From: Paenibacillus ihbetae
GTDB lineage: Bacteria; Bacillota; Bacilli; Paenibacillales; Paenibacillaceae
Assembly: GCF_002741055.1 (NCBI RefSeq)
Contig: NZ_CP016809.1
Span: 5,682,501-5,746,500, forward strand
Reading direction: 5' to 3'
Length of the DNA stretch: 64,000 bases
Below the pieces are notes generated by a model. The model did no database searches and had not been told where the DNA came from. It was given only the letters and a program-made list of their open reading frames with translations. Made by a program: the position numbers and the translations under genes. Numbering within the stretch: position 1 is the stretch's first letter; each line of letters opens with the position of its first letter. Shown here one piece after another: positions 42,213 to 50,872 of this stretch.

Positions 42213-44165
42213 TTGTCCGTACAGAAAGAAAGCAATGCTGTTATCGATTATGGAGATCCGGCAGTAACCGGAGGCGTATCGGTATTCTCGAAGGAATTTG
42301 ATGAGTTATTTTATTATGACGGTGACGATCTCGGCCTGACCTATCGTCCGCAGGAGAGTCAATTCCGCCTGTGGGCGCCAACGGCGAGCGAGGCCTATGT
42401 GTTAATCTATTCCGATTGGAAAACAACAGAGGCGGACCGTTATGCGATGACCCGCGATGTATCGGGAACATGGCTTCTGCGGGTGAAAGAGGACCTGAAG
42501 GGCCGGTTCTATACCTATCAGGTTCGCATCGGCGAACAATGGAATGAAGCCATTGACCCCTATGCCAAGGCCGTGGGCGTTAACGGCGACCGCGCTTATA
42601 TTCTGGATATGTCGGATACGAATCCGGAGCGCTGGACCGAAGAGAAGCCCAAGCTGGAAAGCGCTGTGGATGCCGTCATTTATGAGCTGCATGTTCGGGA
42701 TTACACGATCCATCCGGACAGCGGTGTTCATCATAAAGGTAAGTTCGCGGGGCTGACCGAGGCGGGTACCAAAGGACCTGATGGAATCCGGACGGGGCTT
42801 GATCACATTGTGGAGCTCGGGGTTACCCATGTGGAGTTGCTTCCCGTATTCGATTATGCAACCGAAAGCGTGGATGAGACGCGGCTTGATGAGCCGCAAT
42901 ATAATTGGGGCTACGATCCGAAAAATTACAATGTACCCGAAGGATCCTATGCGACGGATCCATATGTGCCGGAGGTGCGGATCCGCGAGTTCAAGCAATT
43001 GGTCCAAGCGCTGCATGATCGCGGTCTCCGGGTCATCATGGACGTGGTTTACAACCATGTTTACGACGGTTATTTAATCAATTTCACTAAGCTTGTGCCA
43101 GGTTATTATCTGCGGTACAAGAAGGACGGCAAGTTTTCGAACGGCTCGGGCTGCGGCAATGACACGGCAACCGAGCGGCCGATGATGCGCAAATTCATTG
43201 TGGAATCCGTCCTGCACTGGGTCCGGGAATACCATGTCGACGGCTTCCGCTTTGATCTGATGGGCCTGATGGATGTGGAGACGATGAATGAAATCCGCGG
43301 AGCGCTTGATGAGATCGATCCGTCGATCATCATGATCGGGGAAGGCTGGGTCATGGACACCGAGCTAGCTCCAGAGCTGCGCGCGAATCAGCAGCAGGCC
43401 GTCCGGATGCCGAGAATCGGACATTTCAACGACGGGTTCCGGGATGCGGTCAAGGGCGATATCTTCAAATTTGAATACAAAGGTTTTATTAGCGGCGGAA
43501 CTGGGCTCAAAGAACGGGTGAAGCAGGGAGTTGCCGGCGGCATTTCGTATTCGGACGATATACGCTCGTTCGCGTCCGAGCCGGATCAGAATGTGAATTA
43601 TGTAGAGTGCCACGATAATCACACGCTCTGGGACAAAATCCAGCTCTCCACCGCAGGAGAGAGTGACGAGATTCGCCGGGACATGCACCGGCTGGCATCA
43701 GCCATCACGCTTACCAGCCAAGGCATTCCGTTCATCCATGCCGGTCAGGAATATTACCGGTCCAAAGGCGGGGTCGAGAACAGCTATAATAAGCCGGATG
43801 AGGTCAACCGCCTGGATTGGCGGCAAGCGGCGGAGCATCAGGATGGCGTGAAATATATCCGGCGGCTCATTCAGCTGCGAAAAGAGCATCCGGCATTCCG
43901 ACTGCGGGATGCAGATACGATACGAAAGCATTTACGCTTCGAGGCTTGTCCGGAGCATGCCATCGCCTTCACGCTGCGAGACAACGCCGGCGGCGATCAG
44001 GCCCGGCATCTTTATGTTCTCTATTATGCCGGCCGAAGCGAGGCAACCTTGCGTCTGCCGGAGCTGGGAGAATGGACCGTCCTACTAGGGGAAGAAACGA
44101 TCAAGCAGCTGTCTCCGAAATCCCTGACCGTGGATGGAATCGGGGCTGTTATTCTTTCTTGCTGA
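42213..44165 (+). CDS. pulA: Type I pullulanase (GH13)
   Basis: A 650-residue debranching enzyme (EC 3.2.1.41) that hydrolyses alpha-1,6 bonds in pullulan and glycogen-like glucans. An N-terminal CBM48 segment (YRPQESQFRLWAPTASEAYVLIY) is followed by the YNWGYDP motif that identifies type I pullulanases. GH13 regions: VIMDVVYNHV; GFRFDLMGL with nucleophile D348; IGEGW with acid/base E377; VECHDNH with D468. No signal peptide, so intracellular (AmyX-like). A GTG at 42204 overlaps the GAGGAG; TTG at 42213 has 8-base spacing and is preferred. Probably co-transcribed with moxR-DUF58-DUF4129. Confidence 0.95.
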   Translation: MSVQKESNAVIDYGDPAVTGGVSVFSKEFDELFYYDGDDLGLTYRPQESQFRLWAPTASEAYVLIYSDWKTTEADRYAMTRDVSGTWLLRVKEDLKGRFYTYQVRIGEQWNEAIDPYAKAVGVNGDRAYILDMSDTNPERWTEEKPKLESAVDAVIYELHVRDYTIHPDSGVHHKGKFAGLTEAGTKGPDGIRTGLDHIVELGVTHVELLPVFDYATESVDETRLDEPQYNWGYDPKNYNVPEGSYATDPYVPEVRIREFKQLVQALHDRGLRVIMDVVYNHVYDGYLINFTKLVPGYYLRYKKDGKFSNGSGCGNDTATERPMMRKFIVESVLHWVREYHVDGFRFDLMGLMDVETMNEIRGALDEIDPSIIMIGEGWVMDTELAPELRANQQQAVRMPRIGHFNDGFRDAVKGDIFKFEYKGFISGGTGLKERVKQGVAGGISYSDDIRSFASEPDQNVNYVECHDNHTLWDKIQLSTAGESDEIRRDMHRLASAITLTSQGIPFIHAGQEYYRSKGGVENSYNKPDEVNRLDWRQAAEHQDGVKYIRRLIQLRKEHPAFRLRDADTIRKHLRFEACPEHAIAFTLRDNAGGDQARHLYVLYYAGRSEATLRLPELGEWTVLLGEETIKQLSPKSLTVDGIGAVILSC

Positions 44166-44222
44166 ATGGCCGGCAAAACTTAAGCGAATATTACCAATAA
44201 ATGAGCAATGCCCGATTCTATG

Positions 44223-44253
44223 ATCATCTGATATGCTGAGGATATCAGATGAT
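44223..44253 (+). repeat. Perfect 12-bp inverted repeat in the leader of the SLH-GH18 gene
   Basis: ATCATCTGATAT (44223-44234) and ATATCAGATGAT (44242-44253) are separated by GCTGAGG. Flanking GATTCTAT and ATAGAATC extend the pairing apart from a 3-base insertion. It ends five bases before the GAGGCG ribosome binding site. It could be an operator or an RNA hairpin that sets translation. There is no T-run on the + strand, so termination for pulA is unlikely. Confidence 0.7.
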
Positions 44254-44271
44254 AGAATCGAGGCGTACCAC

Positions 44272-45879
44272 TTGAAGAAATATGTTCTGGCGTTATGTGT
44301 TTTTCTGTTACTAGCAGGCGTGATTCATCCTGTTAAGGTATCGGGACTTGAGGCTCCAAGCCAACCCGCGTTTCATGATATCTCCGGTAGCTACGCAAAG
44401 GAAGCGATTTTGCGATTGGCGAAGCGGGGGATCATTAGCGGGGACGGCAATGGAGCCTTTTTGCCGAAAAATCACATCTCCCGTGCCGAATTCACGGCGA
44501 TGCTGACAAGGCTCCTGAAACTGTCACCCGTGAATAATGACCTCTCAGCGTTCCGGGACGTGCGCCCGGCTGCCTGGTATTACGGCTATATCCATGCCGG
44601 GCTGAACGTATCGATTGTGAAGGGGAGCGGCGCTTATTTCTATCCGAATGCGCAGATTACCCGGCAGGAGGCTGCCGTCATGATGGTCCGAGCGATGAAG
44701 GAGAGCGGTAAAGGCAGCGGGAGCAGCGCCTGGAGATACTCGGACTCGGGTTCCATAGCCGACTGGGCCTGGAGCGCCGTAGGGCGCGCAACGGAAACGG
44801 GCTGGCTGCAGGGCAGCGAAGGCCGGTTCAGGCCGCAGGATCCGATTACCCGTGAGGAGACCGCCATGCTGCTGGACCGCGTTCTGCGTACGGGCAATGT
44901 CCAGTCCGTGCTGGACCGCCAAGAGGGAGCAAGCGTACGCATGGGATGGCTGTATAATGGAACAACAAGCCAATATATCAGCTATGCTAAGCGGGCTGGA
45001 CTGAACGTTCTGGTGCCTCGCTGGTACTACCTGAACAGCTCCGGCAAGCTGTCGGATTATACCGATACGGCGCTGCTGAATTGGGCGCACAAGAACGGCC
45101 GCGAAGTGTGGGCGATGATCGGCAACCGGAGCAATGCCGAGATGACGCATCAAATCCTTGGCAGCCGGGCGCTCCGGCAATCGGTGATCAGCAGCATCGC
45201 CGACAATACCGTGAAGTATAAGCTGGATGGAATCAACATTGATTTTGAGAACGTGATGCCGCAGGATCGCGAGAATCTGACGCTGTTCGTTACGGAATTA
45301 TCAGCTGAAATGAAGCGACTGGGTGCCAAGCTGTCGATTGACGTATCCCCTGATCTGAACTCGGATTGGACGGCGGCATTCGATTATGCGGCACTTGGCA
45401 GGCATTTGGATTATGTCGTGCTGATGAGTTATGACGAGCACTGGGGAGGCTCGCCCAAAGCAGGCTCCGTGTCGTCCCTTCCTTGGTCGGAATCTGCACT
45501 AAAGCGGCTGCTGACCCAGATTCGGGCGAGCCAAGCAATCGTCGCCTTTCCGCTGTATACGAGGGATTGGAAGCTGGCATCCAGCGTCTCCTCCGAGGAC
45601 ATCACCTTGGTGGAGCAGGGGCGGCGAATTCGCAGTCTCCAGGCTCCGATATCGTGGAATGCGGAAGTGGGGCAATATGAAGCAGGATACCGATACGGCG
45701 ACGTTCAGCATCGCATCTGGACGGAAGACGCCCGTTCCTTGTCCGTCAAGCACCTTATGGCTTCGGCTTATCAAGTTGCCGGTTTTGCCTACTGGTATCC
45801 GGGAGCCGAGACAGTTGACGTCTGGAAGGCGATCCCGAACGCCCAGCGTTATGCTTCCTATTCATTCTACATTCAATAA
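44272..45879 (+). CDS. SLH-domain-anchored glycoside hydrolase family 18 protein
   Basis: A 535-residue exported protein. Signal peptide MKKYVLALCVFLLLAGVIHP, three SLH domains (about residues 30-205: FHDISGSYAKEAILRLAKRGIISG; FRDVRPAAWYYGYI; YSDSGSIADWAWSAV) for binding to cell-wall polymers, and then a GH18 catalytic domain (about 215-530). The catalytic motif DGINIDFE has D319, D324 and general acid E326; the DYVVLMSYDEHWGG segment follows. Relatives act as N-acetylglucosaminidases on peptidoglycan or chitin. TTG at 44272 has GAGGCG eight bases upstream; the frame is open to 44233 but that part is the hairpin leader. Confidence 0.92.
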   Translation: MKKYVLALCVFLLLAGVIHPVKVSGLEAPSQPAFHDISGSYAKEAILRLAKRGIISGDGNGAFLPKNHISRAEFTAMLTRLLKLSPVNNDLSAFRDVRPAAWYYGYIHAGLNVSIVKGSGAYFYPNAQITRQEAAVMMVRAMKESGKGSGSSAWRYSDSGSIADWAWSAVGRATETGWLQGSEGRFRPQDPITREETAMLLDRVLRTGNVQSVLDRQEGASVRMGWLYNGTTSQYISYAKRAGLNVLVPRWYYLNSSGKLSDYTDTALLNWAHKNGREVWAMIGNRSNAEMTHQILGSRALRQSVISSIADNTVKYKLDGINIDFENVMPQDRENLTLFVTELSAEMKRLGAKLSIDVSPDLNSDWTAAFDYAALGRHLDYVVLMSYDEHWGGSPKAGSVSSLPWSESALKRLLTQIRASQAIVAFPLYTRDWKLASSVSSEDITLVEQGRRIRSLQAPISWNAEVGQYEAGYRYGDVQHRIWTEDARSLSVKHLMASAYQVAGFAYWYPGAETVDVWKAIPNAQRYASYSFYIQ

Positions 45880-45950
45880 GTGGTCCCGAGACAAACTTGC
45901 GTGATAAACATAGTCATCGAGGTGTACCGGCTATAGTTCACTTCGCGCCA

Positions 45951-45998
45951 AAAGGCTGTATCTTGGCAGGTAAATGCCTGCTTAGATACAGCCTTTTT
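45951..45998. terminator. Terminator after the SLH-GH18 gene
   Basis: Outer arms AAAGGCTGTATC (45951-45962) and GATACAGCCTTT (45985-45996) with an inner GCAGG/CCTGC pairing, then TT. On the minus strand it can also serve the gene ending at 46104. Confidence 0.85.
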
Positions 45999-46103
45999 GA
46001 TGTTTAAACGGATGCTGCTTAGACTATGATTTGATTAGCTTACGATCCGCCGCCATGATGTCGGTCAAAAAGAACAAAACCACGATGCTTTTGTACTTAT
46101 TGA

Positions 46104-46343
46104 CTATTGGCGCTCAGGATTACGGCGTCTCAGACCGGCAAGGCCGGCAAGACCAATCAATCCAAGCCAACCCCAGTCCATATCATTGTCATTGCCTGTA
46201 GCATTTGCGTTATAGCTGTTGGTGTTCACGTTGTTGGTGTTCATATCGTTTGTATTCATGTTGTTATTATTCGCAAAAGCCGGAACCGCAAGCACCATAG
46301 CCAAACTCAATCCGGCCAAGAACGAAGCAATGATCTTCTTCAT
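46104..46343 (-). CDS. WGxxGxxG-CTERM small secreted protein
   Basis: A 79-residue protein: signal peptide MKKIIASFLAGLSLAMVLAVPAFA, a mature part of Asn/Met/Thr repeats (NMNTNDMNTNNVNTNSYN), and a C-terminal WGWLGLIGLAGLAGLRRR. The tripartite ending (WGxxGxxG, hydrophobic helix, Arg cluster) is the WGxxGxxG-CTERM signature found in bacilli and thought to be a membrane or sorting tag. The function is unknown. AAAGGAGTTGTGTCACG precedes the ATG at 46343. The Asn-rich repeats are encoded by near-identical codon blocks and could vary in number by slippage. Confidence 0.88.
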   Translation of the reverse strand: MKKIIASFLAGLSLAMVLAVPAFANNNNMNTNDMNTNNVNTNSYNANATGNDNDMDWGWLGLIGLAGLAGLRRRNPERQ

Positions 46344-46494
46344 CGTGACACAACTCCTTTCCGTTAAGGTGATTTATTTGTAGAGGACAGGTACCAGAAT
46401 TATATTGCCCTTTGTGAGAGGGATTATTCTTTATTAGGCAGCAAAGATAAATTATTTTCCAATGCAGAAAAACACCGGACCCCCTGGAAAGGCA

Positions 46495-46540
46495 CATAAA
46501 AACCCCGGATCAAGCTCGGGCAAGAACGAGCTCCGGGGTA
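46495..46540 (-). terminator. Terminator of the siderophore-binding protein gene
   Basis: On the minus strand ACCCCGGA (46532-46539) pairs with TCCGGGGT (46502-46509), with an inner GAGC/GCTC stem, followed by a T-run (complement of 46497-46503), 46 bases after the stop at 46586. Confidence 0.85.
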
Positions 46541-46585
46541 TGGTTACGATCATTGCATTTTCTTTGTTAGAACGAACAGTCTTCT

Positions 46586-47569
46586 TTATTGGGTCGAACC
46601 GTCGCCAAGGAACCCGGTCTTGAAAATATTCAGCAAATATTCAAGCGTAATCGGATCACTATAGGTGGCGGCCTCGGTATCGATTTCAATGACATGTCCG
46701 TTTGCAACGGCCGGGATGCCCTTCCAAATATCGGTCTTCATGAATGCGGTATCGGCTTGCGAATTTCGGCTAAGTACAATATAATCTCCCGCATAATCCG
46801 AGAGCACCTCTTGCGACAGTGCAAAATAGCCGGGGCCGAGCGCATCCTTTTCGACTTGTTCAGGCATATTCAATCCCATGGCCTGGTACAGGATTTCGGT
46901 GCCACGCGCCCAGTTATTGCCGAATACGTAGAAGTTCTTGGCCGAATCGGTTTCAAACACGGAAACGGTGACGTCATCGCCTTCTTTGGCTTTGATTTCG
47001 CTGCCGATGGCTGCCGCACGGTGCTTGAAATCATCGATCCATGCCTGTGCTTCTTGCTCCTTGTTGAGCAGCTTTCCGATCTCCAGCTGCTGGGACAAGT
47101 AGTCCAGCTTTCCCCAGGTAAAAGCAACGGTGGGAGCGATTTGACTAAGCTTATCGAGATTCTTCATTTCGGTCCCGGCAATAATGAGATCCGGATCCTG
47201 TTCGATAATGGTCTCGAGGTCTTCTTTCGATACGACGGTTACGCCCTCCAACTTGTCCGTGAACAGCGGATTCGCATTCGTCCACTGATCGACGCCGACC
47301 AGCGTTCCATCAAGCGAGAGCACATTTGGCGCATATGTCAACGCGACGATCCGTTGTGGGTGGGCCGGTACTTTAACGGGACCTTTCTCCGATTGGTACG
47401 TAATCGTCCCTTCGGATGGAGCGGCGGCCTTCGTCGTGTCCGCATTTTGACTGCTTTGAGCGTCAGGAGTTGTTGAAGCCGATGAGGCTGGCGTTCCGGA
47501 ACCAGTGCCGCAAGCGCTGAGGATAACGAGAAGCACAACGATAAAGGGGATGAACAGCTTATTCTTCAT
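46586..47569 (-). CDS. Iron-siderophore ABC transporter substrate-binding lipoprotein
   Basis: A 327-residue lipoprotein with signal MKNKLFIPFIVVLLVILSA and acceptor Cys20, a Ser/Ala/Thr-rich linker, and a helical-backbone class III binding fold (GPVKVPAHPQRIVALTYAPNVLSLD; LETIIEQDPDLIIAGTEMKNLDKLSQIAPTVAF; DYIVLSRNSQADTAF). It is of the FhuD/YfiY-like type and likely binds ferric siderophores. A Fur-box sequence lies about 44 bases upstream, which fits iron repression. No permease or ATPase gene is adjacent on either side, so it is an orphan receptor that must use a transporter encoded elsewhere. Confidence 0.92.
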   Translation of the reverse strand: MKNKLFIPFIVVLLVILSACGTGSGTPASSASTTPDAQSSQNADTTKAAAPSEGTITYQSEKGPVKVPAHPQRIVALTYAPNVLSLDGTLVGVDQWTNANPLFTDKLEGVTVVSKEDLETIIEQDPDLIIAGTEMKNLDKLSQIAPTVAFTWGKLDYLSQQLEIGKLLNKEQEAQAWIDDFKHRAAAIGSEIKAKEGDDVTVSVFETDSAKNFYVFGNNWARGTEILYQAMGLNMPEQVEKDALGPGYFALSQEVLSDYAGDYIVLSRNSQADTAFMKTDIWKGIPAVANGHVIEIDTEAATYSDPITLEYLLNIFKTGFLGDGSTQ

Positions 47570-47612
47570 TTCGATTCTCCTTGTATGTAGAATAATGACA
47601 TATGCACTAAAC

Positions 47613-47631
47613 GATAATGATTATCATTTTC
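47613..47631 (-). promoter_or_regulatory. Fur box upstream of the siderophore-binding protein gene
   Basis: GATAATGATTATCATTTTC (19 bases) is nearly identical to the classical Fur consensus GATAATGATAATCATTATC. It lies 44-62 bases before the start codon at 47569 and implies repression by Fe-Fur. Confidence 0.9.
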
Positions 47632-47828
47632 ATATATGAGATACTGTAAAGGATCGTTTGCCGACTGTCAATCCATAATTTTCAGTTAATAAGGATTAAC
47701 AATCATAAATCGAAGTTGAGTTCTCTCTAGTGCGAGGGAACAGCATGTTTACTCTTGCAAAGGGAATTTTCCATGGTACAATAATCGAAACCTATAGGAG
47801 GATTTTACTAAAGGGGGAGTTGGCTGAT

Positions 47829-48284
47829 ATGGGGGGGAATGCAGAGCAGCGATTGGCACAGATGGGGATTGCTTTGCCGGTGGCCAGCGCGCCGGCAGCA
47901 AAATATGCCAATTACGTCATCGTAGACGGAATGATGTATGTGTCTGGGAAAGGTCCTTCGGGTCATCCGAGAGGCAAACTGGGCGTGGACTTTACGACTG
48001 AGCAGGGATATGCGTTCGCCCGTTCCGTCGCCATCGAAGTGCTTGCCGTGTTGAAGGATGCTTTGGGCTCTCTCGATCATGTGAAGCGCGTAGTCAAGGT
48101 CCAAGGGTTTATCCATGCTTCACCGGATTATGAGGAGCATCACAAGGTGCTGAACGGCTTCTCTGATTTAATGGTTGAAGTGTTCGGGGATAACGGAAGC
48201 CATGCGCGATCCGTCTTTGGTGCGATATCCCTAAGGGACCAACTACCGGTGATTGTTGATTCCATGTTTCAGGTGGAGGTCTGA
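47829..48284 (+). CDS. RidA/YjgF family protein
   Basis: A 151-residue protein. The core GIALPVASAPAAKYANYVIVDGMMYVSGKGP, then LDHVKRVVKVQGFIHASPDYEEHHKVLNGFSDLMVEVFG and HARSVFGAISLRDQLPV is the pattern of the YjgF/L-PSP subgroup with a longer N-terminus. True RidA removes reactive enamine/imine intermediates; this subgroup is less well characterised. The ATG at 47829 has AAAGGGGGAG nine bases upstream; the frame is open back to 47730, but that stretch carries the promoter-like region. It starts about 260 bases from the divergent Fur-controlled gene and converges on the hydrolase gene. Confidence 0.88.
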   Translation: MGGNAEQRLAQMGIALPVASAPAAKYANYVIVDGMMYVSGKGPSGHPRGKLGVDFTTEQGYAFARSVAIEVLAVLKDALGSLDHVKRVVKVQGFIHASPDYEEHHKVLNGFSDLMVEVFGDNGSHARSVFGAISLRDQLPVIVDSMFQVEV

Positions 48285-48335
48285 TTGGGACTGCGTCAAA
48301 CTGATGGCATCCCGAGAGCTTAAACCCGGGAGCCG

Positions 48336-49184
48336 TTAATCTTTCATCAGCCAACAGCACATGCGATGAACCGCCGCTTCATGCTGCGGCGGGGGAAAAT
48401 GATGCTTCAGATCCCGGTAGAAATGAGTCTCTACCTGCCGGCCAAGCTCCGCGAGCCTGTCCGCCATTCGATAGCTGTGCCCGATAAGGACCTGCTCGTC
48501 GCGGGTCCCGTGGACGATGAGCACCGGGATCTTAAGCTGCTCCGCGTAATGCAGCGGAGACCTAGCGAGATATCGCTCCGGCACTTTGTTCGGAGAGCCG
48601 CCGATAACCCGTTTCATCATTCGTCTGAGGTCGATCCGTTCTTCATATGTTTGGGCCAGGTCCGATACCCCGCTCCACAGAATGAGCTTCGCAACCACCG
48701 GCGAGATAACCGCTGCTTTGGCGGCATTGATCGCACCGCGGGAGAAGCCGAGCAGATAAATCCGGGCCGGGTCGATCCACGGTATGTCCCGGAGCCAATC
48801 GATTGCGTTTACGACGTCCATCGTATCGGCTCCGCCGAACTCATCCCGCCCCTCGCTGCCTTCGTTTCCGCGATATGCAGGGGCGAAGACCGCGAAGCCG
48901 TGCATGGCGAACTCCTCGACCCACTTCAGACGCACCGCCCCGACGCGGCCGATCCCGCCCCTGCAATAGATCAGGAGAGGAAGCTTCCGGGTTGATCCGT
49001 CAGGATGTTGAAATTCTTTATACGGGCGCCATGAGCAAGCCAATGTGCCTTTGACCGAAACGCCGGGCCGGGTACCGGCAGTGTCAGCCATGGAATGACT
49101 AAGGGCGTGGGGAAGCTGAGGGGGAAGGCCCAGGTACCCCTTAACATGAAGTCCTTCGGAAACGTAATCAATATGATATATCAT
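48336..49184 (-). CDS. Alpha/beta hydrolase (prolyl oligopeptidase-like)
   Basis: A 282-residue hydrolase. Nucleophile elbow GFSRG (Ser at about residue 155), catalytic Asp in HGTRDEQV, and His in DLKHHFPPP. The oxyanion-hole region is RGGIGR after LLIYC. N-terminal MIYHIDYVSEGLHVKGYLGLP is a common opening of the dienelactone hydrolase/S9-like group. Cytosolic. Substrate unknown (peptide or ester). Start ATG at 49184 with AGGTCGATTCATC leader. Convergent with the RidA gene. Confidence 0.88.
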   Translation of the reverse strand: MIYHIDYVSEGLHVKGYLGLPPQLPHALSHSMADTAGTRPGVSVKGTLACSWRPYKEFQHPDGSTRKLPLLIYCRGGIGRVGAVRLKWVEEFAMHGFAVFAPAYRGNEGSEGRDEFGGADTMDVVNAIDWLRDIPWIDPARIYLLGFSRGAINAAKAAVISPVVAKLILWSGVSDLAQTYEERIDLRRMMKRVIGGSPNKVPERYLARSPLHYAEQLKIPVLIVHGTRDEQVLIGHSYRMADRLAELGRQVETHFYRDLKHHFPPPQHEAAVHRMCCWLMKD

Positions 49185-49401
49185 GATGAATCGACCTCCA
49201 GCTGTAACCCGATGGATACGGTTTTTGAAATCTTTTATGCCAATGCTTTTGTTATTTGAAGCCGCGCGCTGTCAACATTCTTGTTAGTATAGTATTTACT
49301 GCAGCAAGAAATCAATATTTTGCGATCCTAATAGCCAGTGGCCGGCATCCGCGAACAAAACCGGTAGAAATCCGCTGGACCCCGGTGGAAACTTTTACAA
49401 T

Positions 49402-49430
49402 TTGCACATTCTCGAATCCTATGCTATATT
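49402..49430 (+). promoter_or_regulatory. Promoter of the tRNA-His gene
   Basis: TTGCAC (49402-49407) and TATATT (49425-49430) with a 17-base spacer, 33 bases before the tRNA. The remaining part of 49185-49401 shows no gene. Confidence 0.7.
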
Positions 49431-49462
49431 AATTATCCGGACAGGTTGTCCTTTCATAAGAT

Positions 49463-49536
49463 GGCGGTCGTGGCGAAGGGGTTAACGCACCGGATTGTGG
49501 CTCCGGCATTCGTGGGTTCAAGTCCCATCGATCGCC
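49463..49536 (+). tRNA. trnH: tRNA-His (GTG anticodon)
   Basis: A full cloverleaf can be drawn. The extra G-1 (49463) pairs with C73 (49536), which is specific to tRNA-His; the acceptor is GCGGTCG (49464-49470) with CGATCGC (49529-49535). The D stem is GCG/CGC, the anticodon stem CCGGA/TCCGG with loop TTGTGGC (anticodon GTG at 49497-49499), and the T arm GTGGG/CCCAT with loop TTCAAGT. CCA is not encoded (CCTTTA follows). Single tRNA, not in a cluster. Confidence 0.96.
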
Positions 49537-49560
49537 CTTTATATTATACATAACCGAGAA

Positions 49561-49590
49561 GAGAGAGCCGTAAGGCTCTCTCTTTTTTTT
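49561..49590 (+). terminator. Terminator of the tRNA-His gene
   Basis: Stem GAGAGAGCC (49561-49569) with GGCTCTCTC (49574-49582), loop GTAA, followed by eight T. Confidence 0.95.
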
Positions 49591-49658
49591 GCATCCCTCC
49601 AGTGCTGTCAGTCCGCATGGAAGATGATATAATGATGGGGAAACCGAGGTGAGTGAAT

Positions 49659-49919
49659 ATGGCTAAAAAGAAACGCAACGTACCCGCTCCGAGTGCTTCT
49701 CAGGCCGACAAGCCGGCAACGTTGAAGGATCTTCTGAACCCCGAGCTGCTTCAGAAATTGAAGGAGACCTCCGAAACGTTGAAGGCCTCGGAGGCTGAGC
49801 GTTTGGAGAAAGAAAGACAGGAGCGCGAGGCCGCCCGCGCAGCGGAGCAGAAGCGCAGGGATAACGATTTTGAGTATTTGCTGGAGAACAGTGATATGGA
49901 CTGGAAACGATACAAATGA
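49659..49919 (+). CDS. DUF3886 (YqkE-like) small protein
   Basis: An 86-residue highly charged protein: MAKKKRNVPAP, then TLKDLLNPELLQKLKETSETLKASEAERLEKERQEREAARAAEQKRRDNDFEYLLENSDMDWKRYK. It forms a long predicted coiled coil/helix (about residues 25-70) and ends with the conserved FEYLLENSDMDWK motif of YqkE-like proteins. Function unknown. ATG at 49659 follows GAGGTGAGTGAAT; a GTG at 49653 is also in frame. Confidence 0.85.
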   Translation: MAKKKRNVPAPSASQADKPATLKDLLNPELLQKLKETSETLKASEAERLEKERQEREAARAAEQKRRDNDFEYLLENSDMDWKRYK

Positions 49920-50065
49920 CAGATGGACGATAGCCGCCCCGTTGTTATGATCTGGAGAACCGAACTTGCCTTTCCCCTTATGCAGCGATGCAGGCTTATC
50001 TTGAAGTAATCCAGAAAGAAAGTTACAATAAGTAAGTAAAATACATGCTTATAGGGGGTAAGACA

Positions 50066-50779
50066 TTGAAGGTTGAGATTTGGTCGGATTTTATGTGTCC
50101 GTTCTGTTATATAGGAAAGCGTCGTTTCGAGAATGCACTGGCATTATTTCCGAATAAGGATCAGGTCGAGGTGGTTTACCGGAGCTTCGAGCTTGATCCT
50201 GGCGCATCGTACGAGCCGGGAGTGTCGATGGATGAATTGCTGGCTTCCAAATACGGGATGAGCATTGAGCAGGCCCGGGCGGCGAACGCCAATGTTACGC
50301 AGCAGGCGGCTAGCGTCGGCCTCACGTATCACATGGACCGGATCATCCCAGCGAATTCCTTTGATGCCCATCGACTGGTTCATTTTGCAAGCCAGCATGG
50401 CAAAATGAAAGAGATGACGGAGCGTTTGTTCTACGCTCATTTTACGGAAGGCAGCAATTTGCAGGACCGCTCCTTGCTCGCCGACCTGGCCGCTGAGGTC
50501 GGATTGAAGCGAGAAGAGGCAGAGGCCGTGCTTGAGGGTGACGCCTACAGCTCTGAAGTGCGCGCTGATGAAGCGGCTGCCAACCAGCTGGGTATTCGCG
50601 GGGTTCCTTTCTTCGTGCTGGGAGGCAAGTACGGCGTATCCGGCGCACAGCCGCTGGAGGTCTTCACGGACGCCCTGGAGAAAGCCTATCGTGAAGCCCA
50701 TCCGCTTGTGATGGTGAACGAGAAGGATGAGGGGATATGTGCCGACGGATCCTGCGATCTGCCTGGCAGCACGAAATAA
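50066..50779 (+). CDS. DsbA family oxidoreductase, FrnE/YwbO type
   Basis: A 237-residue thioredoxin-fold protein with an inserted helical domain. Active-site CPFC in WSDFMCPFCYIGKRRFE near residue 12, the cis-Pro loop GIRGVPFFVLGGKYGVSGAQP, and a C-terminal tail with CADGSCDLPG that could bind metal or form a disulfide. Known relatives are cytosolic thiol oxidoreductases (FrnE, polyketide-related or stress-linked). The TTG at 50066 follows GGGGGTAAGACA; the ATG at 50045 adds seven residues and lies before that site. Single gene. Confidence 0.9.
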   Translation: MKVEIWSDFMCPFCYIGKRRFENALALFPNKDQVEVVYRSFELDPGASYEPGVSMDELLASKYGMSIEQARAANANVTQQAASVGLTYHMDRIIPANSFDAHRLVHFASQHGKMKEMTERLFYAHFTEGSNLQDRSLLADLAAEVGLKREEAEAVLEGDAYSSEVRADEAAANQLGIRGVPFFVLGGKYGVSGAQPLEVFTDALEKAYREAHPLVMVNEKDEGICADGSCDLPGSTK

Positions 50780-50872
50780 ATAGGTGATGATAACAGCCTG
50801 AAGATGCATCGTTCGCATGATCTTCAGGCTGATCTCTTATCACCGTCCTATTACATATCGATGGAGGTTATT

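Noticed and set aside
49463..49536. The tRNA-His gene as an integration site of a mobile element
   Set aside because: No repeat of the tRNA 3' end and no integrase in the window; the genes after it look like host genes.
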